Assembly (NCBI GenBank): GCA_036268995.1
Contig: DATATB010000099.1
Location: 46,709 to 110,708 of the forward strand
Length of the DNA: 64,000 nucleotides
Origin: DATATB01 sp036268995
GTDB taxonomy: Bacteria > Planctomycetota > Planctomycetia > Pirellulales > PNKZ01
Reading direction: 5' to 3'
The notes under the pieces are model-generated. The model had not been told where the DNA came from, did not search any database, and saw only the letters and a program-made list of their open reading frames with translations. The position numbers were made by a program, and so were the translations under genes. Below are positions 1 to 7,339 of this stretch, one piece after another; position 1 is the first letter of the stretch; every line of letters begins with the position of its first letter.

Positions 1-144
1 CACTTGCTCGACCGCGGCGCCGACATCCGCAGCGTGCAAGAGCTGCTAGGTCACAAGAGCCTGATCACCACCCAGATCTACACCCACGTCAGCACGGCCA
101 ACCTCCTGGCCGCCTACGAAAAAGCCCACCCCCGCGCCCGCTGA
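1..144 (+). CDS. C-terminal end of a XerC/XerD-type tyrosine recombinase (partial)
   Basis: Only the last 47 codons are present, open at the window edge and ending in TGA at 142-144. The translation contains the final catalytic block of tyrosine recombinases: the LLGH histidine, followed by TTQIYTHVS with the nucleophilic tyrosine. The YEKAHPRA ending is typical of the chromosomal XerC/XerD proteins that resolve chromosome dimers at dif, rather than of phage or island integrases. XerC and XerD cannot be told apart from this fragment. It reads towards the minus-strand operon that ends at 333, leaving a 188-base convergent gap in which I see no gene. Confidence 0.85.
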   Translation, partial: HLLDRGADIRSVQELLGHKSLITTQIYTHVSTANLLAAYEKAHPRAR

Positions 145-332
145 GTGGGCGAAGCACCCGAATAAAGCACTGGGGGCGGGGCCGCTTGGCTGGTGCCCAT
201 TGGCCGCGGGGAAGGTCAATGCGGCCGTGACCGCCGGGTCCGCGAATCGTGTTCGTCACGTCCGGCTGGTTCAGTATATCTCGGGCTCGCCGGGGCGCGG
301 CGGACAGGACGAGCAAGAAGGGGCGGCGCCAG

Positions 333-1451
333 CTACTCATCGACTTTAAGCTTGGGAAGCTTTCGCCGCATCGCGTCCTTGATCCAGGCCGGGATCTTCG
401 CTCCCGTACAATCAAGGCGCGTCAAATTCGCTTGACGGCGCAGGCCCTCCCACGCGGAGGGCCCGATCCTGGCGCCGGCGACATTCAGCTCCCGAAGCGA
501 TGGCAGCTCTGGCAGGGCCGCTAACGAGAGCACCAGCTCGGGCGTTTCGATATCTTTTCCCGTAATCTTAGCGATCATTTCTTCAAGCTCGGCGTAGCGC
601 TCAGGGCCAAACGGTCCACACTTCGCCAAATCGAGGTACTCGAGATCTCTAAGGCCGGCCAGGGCCGCCAGCCTTTCACCGTGGATCGCTGTCGTTCGCA
701 GGTCGAGCCGTTGCAGCTTGATGCATGTTTTGAGCGCGGCGAAATCGGCGTCGCAGAAGTTTGAGTCTCGCGCGCTGAGGTAGCGCAAGCCCCTCATTTC
801 CCCAATCGCCCGCCAGTCGTCGGCGCCCAACGCAAGCCCGTCTAGGGTCACGGTCTCTAACCGTGAGGGCTGATGGAGGTTCGCGAACAGGTTGCCTTCG
901 ACCCGAACGTCGGAAAACCACAACTCCACCAAGTTTGGAGATCTGGACAGCTCGCGCATCGCGCCAGGCTCAACGACGCAATCCCATACATGTAGCTCCC
1001 GGATACACGTCCACGCTGCAATGTTACGGCAGCATTCCGCCGTCAAACGTCCGTCCGCAATGCTGAGCGCCCACACTTGGCTCACGCACGCCGGCGTGTC
1101 CGACGCAAATCGGTCCTCGAACATCACGGGACGCGCCTGGAGCATTTCAATCCGAGGAAGCTCCGAAAGTGACCGGAGGCACTTCACAAGATCCCCGTCG
1201 TCCTGAATCGAGACCAACTCCACGGAAAACGTGCGGATTGGGGCCAAGATGGCGGCATTCCCACGCTCGATGCGCACGTAGCCTTTCAGGGCACAGCAGC
1301 GCTTGATAATTCGCGTGTGCTGTTGCTCGATGCGCCATAGCCCGGCGCCTATGCCGCAGAGCATCGACACCAGGAGCACGAAGCCCAATGCGGACTTCAT
1401 GCCAAATTTGGCGCGCCGACGGAGCATTAATAGCAGGCTGGCTGTGGGCAT
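333..1451 (-). CDS. membrane-anchored leucine-rich repeat protein
   Basis: The protein has 372 residues. A basic N-terminus (LRRRAKFGMK) is followed by one hydrophobic segment (about residues 20-40, ALGFVLLVSMLCGIGAGLW), which suggests a signal anchor with the rest outside the cytoplasm. From about residue 95 it consists of leucine-rich repeats; the recurring LxxLxLxxxxI pattern is visible in LRELNVAGARIG, LQRLDLRTTAIHG and LEYLDLAKCG. LRR proteins of this kind are common in planctomycetes and usually act as binding scaffolds; no enzyme motif is visible. It begins 43 bases after the stop of the HEXXH gene on the same strand, so co-transcription is likely. The partner is unknown. The exact start is uncertain because several in-frame ATGs lie near the N-terminus. 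Confidence 0.75.
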   Translation of the reverse strand: MPTASLLLMLRRRAKFGMKSALGFVLLVSMLCGIGAGLWRIEQQHTRIIKRCCALKGYVRIERGNAAILAPIRTFSVELVSIQDDGDLVKCLRSLSELPRIEMLQARPVMFEDRFASDTPACVSQVWALSIADGRLTAECCRNIAAWTCIRELHVWDCVVEPGAMRELSRSPNLVELWFSDVRVEGNLFANLHQPSRLETVTLDGLALGADDWRAIGEMRGLRYLSARDSNFCDADFAALKTCIKLQRLDLRTTAIHGERLAALAGLRDLEYLDLAKCGPFGPERYAELEEMIAKITGKDIETPELVLSLAALPELPSLRELNVAGARIGPSAWEGLRRQANLTRLDCTGAKIPAWIKDAMRRKLPKLKVDE

Positions 1452-1493
1452 TCTCTACAACGCGCATCTCGACGGCGGCGGCGATTGAGAGGG

Positions 1494-2999
1494 TCACCGT
1501 GCGCCGGCCGAGACCTTCTTAATCTTGCCAATCAGTTCCGAAATCTCGGCTTTGTACTTTTCGTCCAGATAAACCCGCTCCTTGTCGAGCGCCTTCCGTA
1601 CGTCGTGGATGTTTTTGAGTTTATCGATAGCGTCGTCCGTAAGCTGAAAACGGAGAAATGGCCGAACTGCCTCTCGGAATGCTTTCCCGCTCGGGATGCC
1701 GCTACCATGTGTGTTCTCGGTATCCTCGACGAACTTGCCACCTTCGATAGTGATTCTTTTCTCGTCGTAGTGGTCCAGATGATAGCTCTGCCGGACGATC
1801 TCGAGACCCAGGCGGCGCAGGAGGTAGCCTTTTGTCAGCTCTTCAGCCGCTTGGCGGACTGCATCCGCGAGCTTTTTGATTTGGTCCTTCGTTAGCCGCC
1901 TCGGATCAATTAATTTCAGTTGGGCGTTGACCAGTCCAATCTCTCGCTCAGCAAGCGCGATTGGCGGCGCGAAGGCATCGGCGTGCTTCTGCTCATGGAC
2001 ACGCGTTTTCGCGAGGACATCGTCGGGCACATTGATGCGGCCGGCAGTCCGGGCAATCTCTATTTTAACGGGAAGGTACAGATCAACAATCGAGAGCTGC
2101 GGAATCCCATCCCCGCCAACGACAACATTGAGCTTCACCAGCAGGCCGTGCAGATCGGGCGCCACGTTCCCTAGTGCGATTCCCTTGGGCACCACGAGAG
2201 ATTCGACCACCGATTCTACCACGACGTCCTGCTTACCATTCCGGATACTTCGGAATGTAACCCGTCCGCTTTTGTCGCTCGGCGCGCGGTCCCCGGGCTG
2301 GGCCGGCTTGCCTGGCATTTCGCCATCAGCCATCGCAAGTTGATTGGATTCCGCGTCGAGTTTTCGCTTCGCTCTAGTGTCGCTGATCGGCCCGCCGGTG
2401 AAGTCGCCACGGGTGGCGGCAGGCATGGCCTCGTCCATGACTGGGCTGTTGGGCGACAAGCCGAATCCAAGCACTTTCCGCGGCTCGTCGTCGAGCCAGC
2501 CGACGAACGCGTCCTTGATCTCCTGCGGGACGCGGTAGCTTTGGAGCGCGGATTGGGCCAGCTGGACCCAATCATCCGGCGGGTTGTGCTCCATGATCGC
2601 GTTGCCGATGCCGCGCAGTTGCGGGTAGTCGGGATCGAAGGGCGCGGGCTTGTTGCTGGTGACTATTGGCGGGTCGTATTTGCCTTCCCAGGTGTAAAAT
2701 TGCACCGGGCAAGGGCTACCGGGCTGGCGACCCTCAAGCCGGGCAGCATCATTGACCTCTTGCAGCCACTGGATCCATTCCCGGCACGATTCTTTCGCGA
2801 CGATCACATGTTCGCGGGCCAGCTTCGCAATGAAGCGGTCGAACTCGTACCGCCAATTGTCGCAGGGCATGAGCGGCACATTCTTCTCCAGCCACTGCAA
2901 GAACTCGCGGCCAATCTCCCGCAGTTCGAACTCCGCCTCCCGATCGAGATCGCGCAGGGTCTCCTCGAACAACGCTTCAATCTTGTCGGCAATGCTCAT
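1494..2999 (-). CDS. uncharacterised protein with an HEXXH zinc-protease-like motif
   Basis: I do not recognise the family. The frame is open up to 3572, but the N-terminal extension is the shadow of the upstream gene, so I place the start at ATG 2999 (MSIADKIEALFEE), giving 501 residues. The N-terminal ~90 residues are helical and rich in Glu, Arg and Trp. A low-complexity linker (about 180-245) follows, then a mixed alpha/beta part. HEQKH at residues 335-339 matches the HEXXH zinc-binding motif of metallopeptidases and is followed by a long helical stretch, with further His residues near 407-410 (YHLDHYDE). No signal peptide is visible. It sits between a Pro-rich ORF and an LRR gene. A protease role is inference from the motif alone. 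Confidence 0.7.
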   Translation of the reverse strand: MSIADKIEALFEETLRDLDREAEFELREIGREFLQWLEKNVPLMPCDNWRYEFDRFIAKLAREHVIVAKESCREWIQWLQEVNDAARLEGRQPGSPCPVQFYTWEGKYDPPIVTSNKPAPFDPDYPQLRGIGNAIMEHNPPDDWVQLAQSALQSYRVPQEIKDAFVGWLDDEPRKVLGFGLSPNSPVMDEAMPAATRGDFTGGPISDTRAKRKLDAESNQLAMADGEMPGKPAQPGDRAPSDKSGRVTFRSIRNGKQDVVVESVVESLVVPKGIALGNVAPDLHGLLVKLNVVVGGDGIPQLSIVDLYLPVKIEIARTAGRINVPDDVLAKTRVHEQKHADAFAPPIALAEREIGLVNAQLKLIDPRRLTKDQIKKLADAVRQAAEELTKGYLLRRLGLEIVRQSYHLDHYDEKRITIEGGKFVEDTENTHGSGIPSGKAFREAVRPFLRFQLTDDAIDKLKNIHDVRKALDKERVYLDEKYKAEISELIGKIKKVSAGAR

Positions 3000-3048
3000 C
3001 GTCGCGGCCCTCGTGCTGTGGGAAAAAGGAAGTACCGGTCCTGAATGG

Positions 3049-3843
3049 CTAGCGGAAATTGGCTCGCATATCGGCCCGCAGGAGACTAAAGCTGCGATGG
3101 ATTTCGTTTTTGCACTGCTCGCGGGCGAGCGCCTCGATCTTGTGGTCTTTTGTCGCGAGCACCCTTGTGGCCATGCGGTGGCCTTCGCCCAGGCTGACCG
3201 TGATCTCCGGCAGTGGGCGCGTGGCGCGATCGGTGAACCTCTCATTCCACGTCGAGCCCGAGGCCGCACCGGCCGCTGAGTGCGACGAATCGGCGGCGGA
3301 ACCGGGCTGCTGGCGCCACAGCGTCGCGCCATCGGCGGGCGAGCCGGGCGCCGCGTCGGACAGCAATGGCAGAATGTCGCGAACGGAAGTGGGAACGGAT
3401 TGACCGGACGATAATGGGTTGGAGGCGACGAAACGTGCAGCGGTTGGGGGAACACCTTCGTCCGGCGGCGGCAGAAAAGGCAACGTGGCAAGGATCGCTG
3501 GATCGAGCGTAGGCAAGCTCGATCGCGGGGCTGCTGGGGTTTCGTCTGTCTCGGGAATCGTTGGCGGCACAAATGGCGACAGACTGGAGACGCTGGGCGG
3601 CGCGATGCCGGGTCAGGTGGGGTCGGGCGACATGATGCCGGTCTTGCCCGAGCGAAAGATGGCCGGCGGTTCGGCAGATGTGAGTACGTCGGCCGGCGAC
3701 GGCGCGATCAGAACTTCTGCCGGCTCCGCGGCGAGCAGATCGAGGATTGCATCGTGGCCCGGCGGGCGGGGCGAATTGGCGTCGGAACGTGGGAGCAGGT
3801 CGGCAGGGATGAGTTTTTCTAGATCGAGATTTTTATCAGTCAT
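3049..3843 (-). pseudogene. proline-rich ORF interrupted by an in-frame TGA
   Basis: Two ORFs, 3613-3843 (76 residues, ATG start) and 3049-3570 (GTG start), lie in the same reading frame. Between the TGA at 3613-3615 and the GTG at 3570 the frame is open. Read through, they form one 264-residue protein. The N-terminus (MTDKNLDLEKLIPADLLPRS) is acidic and helical, the middle is disordered and rich in Pro, Ala and Ser, and the C-terminus (about the last 60 residues) is charged and probably helical. A CGA-to-TGA change would be enough to split it. It may be one gene killed by a nonsense mutation, two coupled small genes, or a recoded stop. It is the first ORF of the minus-strand operon, 49 bases upstream of the HEXXH gene. 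Function unknown. Confidence 0.55.
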
Positions 3844-4338
3844 CTGCGGCCTCGGAAAATAGGGATGGAAAGGAAAGCGGTTGGCGGATCCGTTGCTCGG
3901 ACGCGAGGCTTGGTTCGAAGCAAAAAAAAAGAGCCCGACGCAAGCGATGGTCGAAATCGACCAGCTTGCGACGGGCTCTTTTTGATACCTGATCTTACGT
4001 CAGGTCCTGCGGATACCCACCTCAGCGACGTGTTGCGAGATGATAGCGCAGCCGGTGGCTAATTTCAACGAAGGAAATGAAAAAATCCGCGCGGCTTGTC
4101 GGATCGACCGTGCGGGCGTTTCGCGGATCACATGTCCCAATCGCCGCGCTTCCCGGTCCGTTCGATCGCGCAAAATGATGTGTGCGTGCGTGCGAGCCGG
4201 CCAATCGCGGCTGCCTCGCCTGCGCAAGACCGTCGGCAGCCGAGTCTTTCGAGCCCGCAGCCGACCAGCAATCGGCACCACCGGCATTTGCCTCCGACTT
4301 GCGCGAGGGTAGGATTAGGATGGCGAGAGGAGCAAGAA
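3844..4338. other. divergent intergenic region with a terminator-like hairpin
   Basis: These 495 bases separate the start of the minus-strand operon from the plus-strand Cys-rich gene. Apart from the strong hairpin at 3921-3985 and a small inverted repeat (ACCTGA/TCAGGT, about 3987-4002), I see nothing supportable. Open frames across 4000-4338 overlap each other on both strands and have no start site or family features, so I do not call a gene. Confidence 0.6.
3921..3985. terminator. strong bidirectional terminator-like hairpin
   Basis: GAGCCCGACGCAAGC (3931-3945) pairs with GCTTGCGACGGGCTC (3964-3978) with a single A/A mismatch, and an inner stem TGGTCG/CGACCA closes around AAAT. An A9 run precedes it and a T5 run follows, so it fits a Rho-independent terminator in both directions. 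It is oddly placed, lying between two divergent genes rather than at a gene end. Confidence 0.8.
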
Positions 4339-4701
4339 ATGAACCCGATTTCGACGTCGACAACTGCGGCGGAACTGGATCGCATGCACGCGATCTATCG
4401 CCAGGGGGGAGCTGCGCGGGCCATGGCGCCTCATGTCGTGTATGTCGAAGCCGGATGCCCGCATGCCGGCTGTGCGCAGCACTTGCAAGCCATTGACTTC
4501 CGGCTGGAAGCGTTCGGCCGCAACGTCCATGACAGTCTGGTGAAAGCCTGGTGGGACGACACGGGCTTCGTGGGCCGCTGCCCCGGCTGCGGCCAGTGGA
4601 TCCATTTCACGATCCGCGACAAGCGCGCCGTCAGCGACGCCGAGGCCGCCGCACTGCCGCAACTCCCTGCAAATTGGGCCACCGAAGCGGTAATTCTGTA
4701 G
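4339..4701 (+). CDS. small Cys-rich protein, possible zinc binder
   Basis: The protein has 120 residues. I chose ATG 4339 because GAGAGGAGC lies just upstream at a good Shine-Dalgarno distance; longer frames start without one. Two Cys pairs, GCPHAGC (about residue 39-45) and GRCPGCGQW (about 80-88), are spaced like the two halves of a zinc site, although other His and Trp residues could contribute. A conserved-looking stretch between them (DSLVKAWWDDTGFVGRC) resembles a compact domain. No signal peptide or membrane segment is visible. I do not recognise a named family. It is monocistronic and convergent with the SRPBCC gene to its right. Confidence 0.65.
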   Translation: MNPISTSTTAAELDRMHAIYRQGGAARAMAPHVVYVEAGCPHAGCAQHLQAIDFRLEAFGRNVHDSLVKAWWDDTGFVGRCPGCGQWIHFTIRDKRAVSDAEAAALPQLPANWATEAVIL

Positions 4702-4780
4702 CCCTTCGGATCGGGCACTCCGCGCCCGTTGACCGGCCCTGCAAGCCCATCTCGGCGCCGAGGACCAGTTCCTCTTTCGA

Positions 4781-4812
4781 TTCATCATTCCGCATTCATC
4801 CTTCATCATTCT
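4781..4812. repeat. ATTCATCATTCCGCATTC-type dispersed repeat (copy 1)
   Basis: Short AT-richer repeat built of ATTCATCATTCCGCATTC-like units. Related copies occur at 25553-25591 and 44417-44523. It overlaps the stop codon of the neighbouring minus-strand gene (stop at 4796-4798), so the last residues of that protein are encoded by the repeat. Confidence 0.7.
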
Positions 4813-5767
4813 TTTCGAGGTACGATTCCAGCTTGTCGAACGAGCCGGTCCAGCCTTGGGTCATGCCGCCCTTGGCCTTGATGAAGGTTTCCAGCTCCTC
4901 GCGGGTCGTGGCGCCATGCGGCTCCCAGCTCACGGTCACGCGCGTGCGATCGGTACCTTCCGCCGCCAGCTCGACGGTGGTCTGCATCGTGGCGGGCCAC
5001 GTCGGCGACATCGGATGCCGCGTGACGTTCTCCTGGTCGTCGCAAAACTGCTGCGTGTAGACCAGCCGGCCGGGCTGTTCGATCTGCAGATACTCGGCGC
5101 GGCCATACATCTTCACTTCGCCGGCGGGGCCTTTGCCCGTCATGAAATAGAACGTGCTGCCGCCGAGCCGGATGTCGGAGCGGATGAATTGCATTTCGAA
5201 TCCCGTTGGAGGCAGCCATTTCGAAAAGTGCTGCGGATCGCTCCACATCTGGAACATCACGTCCAGCGGCGCGTCGAACGTGCGCGTGATCACGAATTGC
5301 TCGTGGCCGGACGATTCCTTTTTCAGGTATTCGGCCAGGCGATCCCAGGTGGCGTCGCCGCCCGCCTTCTTGATGAACTTGCGCGTCTCGTCGGCGGCCT
5401 CCGGCGTGGGCAGGCTCATGGTCATGTCCATCCGGGTCTTGCCGCCGGTTTCAGAGAACAAGACCGTGACGCGAAACATGGGCGGCCGGTCGTCGCTGCC
5501 GCCGTGGTCGTAGACCAGCTTCTTCTGGGGCTCGACTTCGAAATAGCGCGTCACGTTCGGATAGTCGACGCCGTCGGGTCCGTGCATCGTGTATTTCCAA
5601 TGGCCGCCGGGCCGCAAGTCTTTGCTGTGGGTCGTGAGCGTAAAGCCGCGCGGGCCCCACCACTGCGCCGTCTGCTCGGGGTCGGTCCAGGCATCCCAGA
5701 CCGCTTCGACCGGAGCGTCGTAAATCCGCGTGATTCGGATTTCGTTGGACTTATTGCTTGCGACCAC
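4796..5767 (-). CDS. tandem SRPBCC (AHSA1-like) domain protein
   Basis: The protein has 323 residues and two AHSA1/SRPBCC domains in tandem. The first covers roughly residues 8-155 (TRIYDAPVEAVWDAWTDPEQ) and the second roughly 157-318 (TRTFDAPLDVMFQMWSDPQH). Each domain begins with the usual strand, the FDAP-like turn and a W-x-DP helix. SRPBCC folds form a deep hydrophobic ligand pocket; the ligand is unknown here. Its start overlaps the 3' end of the ArsR gene by 17 bases, a sign of translational coupling. ArsR/SRPBCC pairs are widespread, and the regulator presumably controls both genes from the operator at 6172-6183. Fusion of two domains in one chain is less usual than the single-domain form. 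Confidence 0.9.
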   Translation of the reverse strand: MVASNKSNEIRITRIYDAPVEAVWDAWTDPEQTAQWWGPRGFTLTTHSKDLRPGGHWKYTMHGPDGVDYPNVTRYFEVEPQKKLVYDHGGSDDRPPMFRVTVLFSETGGKTRMDMTMSLPTPEAADETRKFIKKAGGDATWDRLAEYLKKESSGHEQFVITRTFDAPLDVMFQMWSDPQHFSKWLPPTGFEMQFIRSDIRLGGSTFYFMTGKGPAGEVKMYGRAEYLQIEQPGRLVYTQQFCDDQENVTRHPMSPTWPATMQTTVELAAEGTDRTRVTVSWEPHGATTREELETFIKAKGGMTQGWTGSFDKLESYLEKNDEG

Positions 5768-6155
5768 GTGATTTTCCTTTCGCGTGCTTTTTGGCGGTGA
5801 CGGCTTTTGAAGCGACTTCCACGGCCTTTTTCGCGGTGACCTTTTTCAGATACTCCCCCAGCCGGTCGAAGCTCTCTTCCCAAAACGCCCGATACTGCTC
5901 CATCCAATCGGCCGCGGTCTTGAGCCCGTCGGCGTTCAGCTTGCACGGCCGCCATTGGGCGTCGCGGCCTTTGGTGATCAGGCCGGCCCGCTCCAAGACT
6001 TTTACGTGCTTGGTGACCGCCGGCAGGCTCATCTCGCCCAGAAAAGGTCTGGCCAAATCCGAAACGTTGGCCTCGCCGTGGGCAAGCCGCGCCAGCATGG
6101 CCCTGCGCGTCGGGTCTGCCAGTGCCGCGAATGTCTGGCTCAGGGTATCTTGCAT
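5751..6155 (-). CDS. ArsR-family winged-helix repressor
   Basis: The protein has 134 residues. The N-terminal ~90 residues form an ArsR winged helix-turn-helix: FAALADPTRRAMLARL is the classical first helix, and SLPAVTKHVKVLERAGLI is the recognition helix region. No metal-binding Cys cluster (ELCVCDL type) is present, so it is not a typical arsenic sensor. It belongs to the group found beside SRPBCC genes. The C-terminal ~30 residues are Lys/Ala-rich (KKAVEVASKAVTAKK) and resemble a non-specific DNA-binding tail. It is the first gene of a two-gene unit with the SRPBCC protein. A promoter and a perfect palindrome lie directly upstream, suggesting autorepression. Confidence 0.9.
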   Translation of the reverse strand: MQDTLSQTFAALADPTRRAMLARLAHGEANVSDLARPFLGEMSLPAVTKHVKVLERAGLITKGRDAQWRPCKLNADGLKTAADWMEQYRAFWEESFDRLGEYLKKVTAKKAVEVASKAVTAKKHAKGKSRGRKQ

Positions 6156-6171
6156 GCCAACTATACCATCG

Positions 6172-6221
6172 GGTTAATTAACCTGAAAGTTAAATATAAG
6201 GCAATGCTGGCTGCGCGTCAA
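6172..6221 (-). promoter_or_regulatory. promoter and palindromic operator of the arsR-SRPBCC unit
   Basis: On the minus strand a -35 box TTGACG (6221-6216), a 17-base spacer and a -10 box TATATT (6198-6193) lie upstream of the ATG at 6155. The perfect 12-base palindrome GGTTAATTAACC (6172-6183) falls at or just after the expected transcription start, where a bound ArsR dimer would block initiation. Assignment as the ArsR operator is inference from position and symmetry. Confidence 0.7.
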
Positions 6222-6348
6222 GATGACGCACGCGATCGGTTGCAGCCTCGTGCCGAATAAGAGAGACCCGATTAGAATGCGATGACCTCAACGGTTCACG
6301 CGACGAGCCGGAGCGTAATTCTTTCCAAGCCAGTGAGTGGGACTCGAC

Positions 6349-7211
6349 ATGCACAAACTTTGTTTGCTCTGCGCGGTGGTCGCGGGTCTGCCTGTCCACG
6401 CCGCGCGGGCGGACGAATCCGCAGTGCGGCGCAGCACGTGGAATGGATTTGAGCGACTGGATTTCGAAGTCGCGGGCCGAGCGGCGCTGTTGATCGTGCC
6501 GAAAGAGGCGGCGCCTGGCCGGCCGTGGATCTGGCGCACCGAGTTTTTCGGCCATGAGCCGCAGGCGGACGTGGCCTTGGTCGGCAAGGGCTTTCACGCG
6601 GCCTACATCAACGTGCAGAACATGTACGGCGGCCCCGAAGCCATGCGGCTGATGGATGCGTTCTACGCCGATTTGCGGTAGCGGCGGCCAAGGTCGTGCT
6701 GGAAGGTTTCAGCCGCGGCGGGCTGTTCGCCTTCAATTGGGCCGCCCGAAACCCGGACAAGGTGGCTTGCATCTATGCCGACGCGCCGGTCTGCGACTTC
6801 AAGAACTGGCCCGGCGGCAAGGGCCGCGGTCCCGGCTCCAAGGGCGACTGGGAGCGATGTCTCCACGCGTACGGCCTGACAGAAGCCGAGGCCCTGGCCT
6901 ACAAGCTCAACCCGGTGGACAACCTCGCCCCCCTAGCGAAGGCCGGCATCCCGCTCTTGGTTGTCTGCGGCGAAGCGGACGAGGTCGTGCCGATCGAAGA
7001 GAACACGCGCCTGGTCGAACAGCGCTACAAAAAGCTCGGCGGCTCCATCACCGTCATCGCCAAACCCGGCGTCAAGCATCACCCCCACAGCCTCTCCGAT
7101 CCCACGCCCATCGTGAACTTCGTCCTCGAGCACACTCGTCTCGGGCGCCGAACCGCGAAAAAAATGCGGCCCGATAGCAGCGGCGGGGCGGCAAGGTTGC
7201 TAAACTTGTAG
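6349..7211 (+). pseudogene. secreted alpha/beta hydrolase, frameshifted
   Basis: The first part (6349-6681) starts at ATG 6349 with a signal peptide (MHKLCLLCAVVAGLPVHAARA) and contains the N-terminal strands of an esterase-like fold (AALLIVPKEAAPGRPWIWRT). It stops at TAG 6679-6681. The second part, in another frame from about 6684 to 7211, continues with AAKVVLEGFSRGGLFAFNWA, which carries the GxSxG nucleophile elbow, then a Cys/Asp strand (LLVVCGEADEVVP) and a terminal His region (VKHHPHSL) that would complete the Ser-Asp-His triad. Neither half can be a complete hydrolase, so an indel near 6670-6685 broke the frame, either in the organism or in the assembly. There is no separate ribosome-binding site for the second half. 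Confidence 0.8.
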
Positions 7212-7339
7212 GCGTTCTGGGCCAGGCTCGGGTCCGGCTCAGCGTACGGATAAAGGCGGAACCGTCGTTTGGTATCTGTTGCCAGCGGGGCTGATACTAG
7301 GCCCAGCCTTTGCCGCACGCCACTGGGAACCATTTTTCC

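Noticed and set aside
1..144. Phage or island integrase linked to the ssrA insertion
   Set aside because: The C-terminus matches housekeeping XerC/XerD rather than an island integrase, and ssrA lies about 10 kb away with ordinary genes between.
3000..3572. N-terminal extension of the HEXXH gene up to 3572
   Set aside because: The extra residues are the frame shadow of the Pro-rich ORF (Arg/Pro/Ser-rich, no fold), and ATG 2999 gives a well-formed N-terminus.
4000..4338. Overlapping open frames on both strands left of the Cys-rich gene
   Set aside because: They are mutually antisense, Arg/Ala-rich, and lack start sites; only the frame from 4339 has a good ribosome-binding site.
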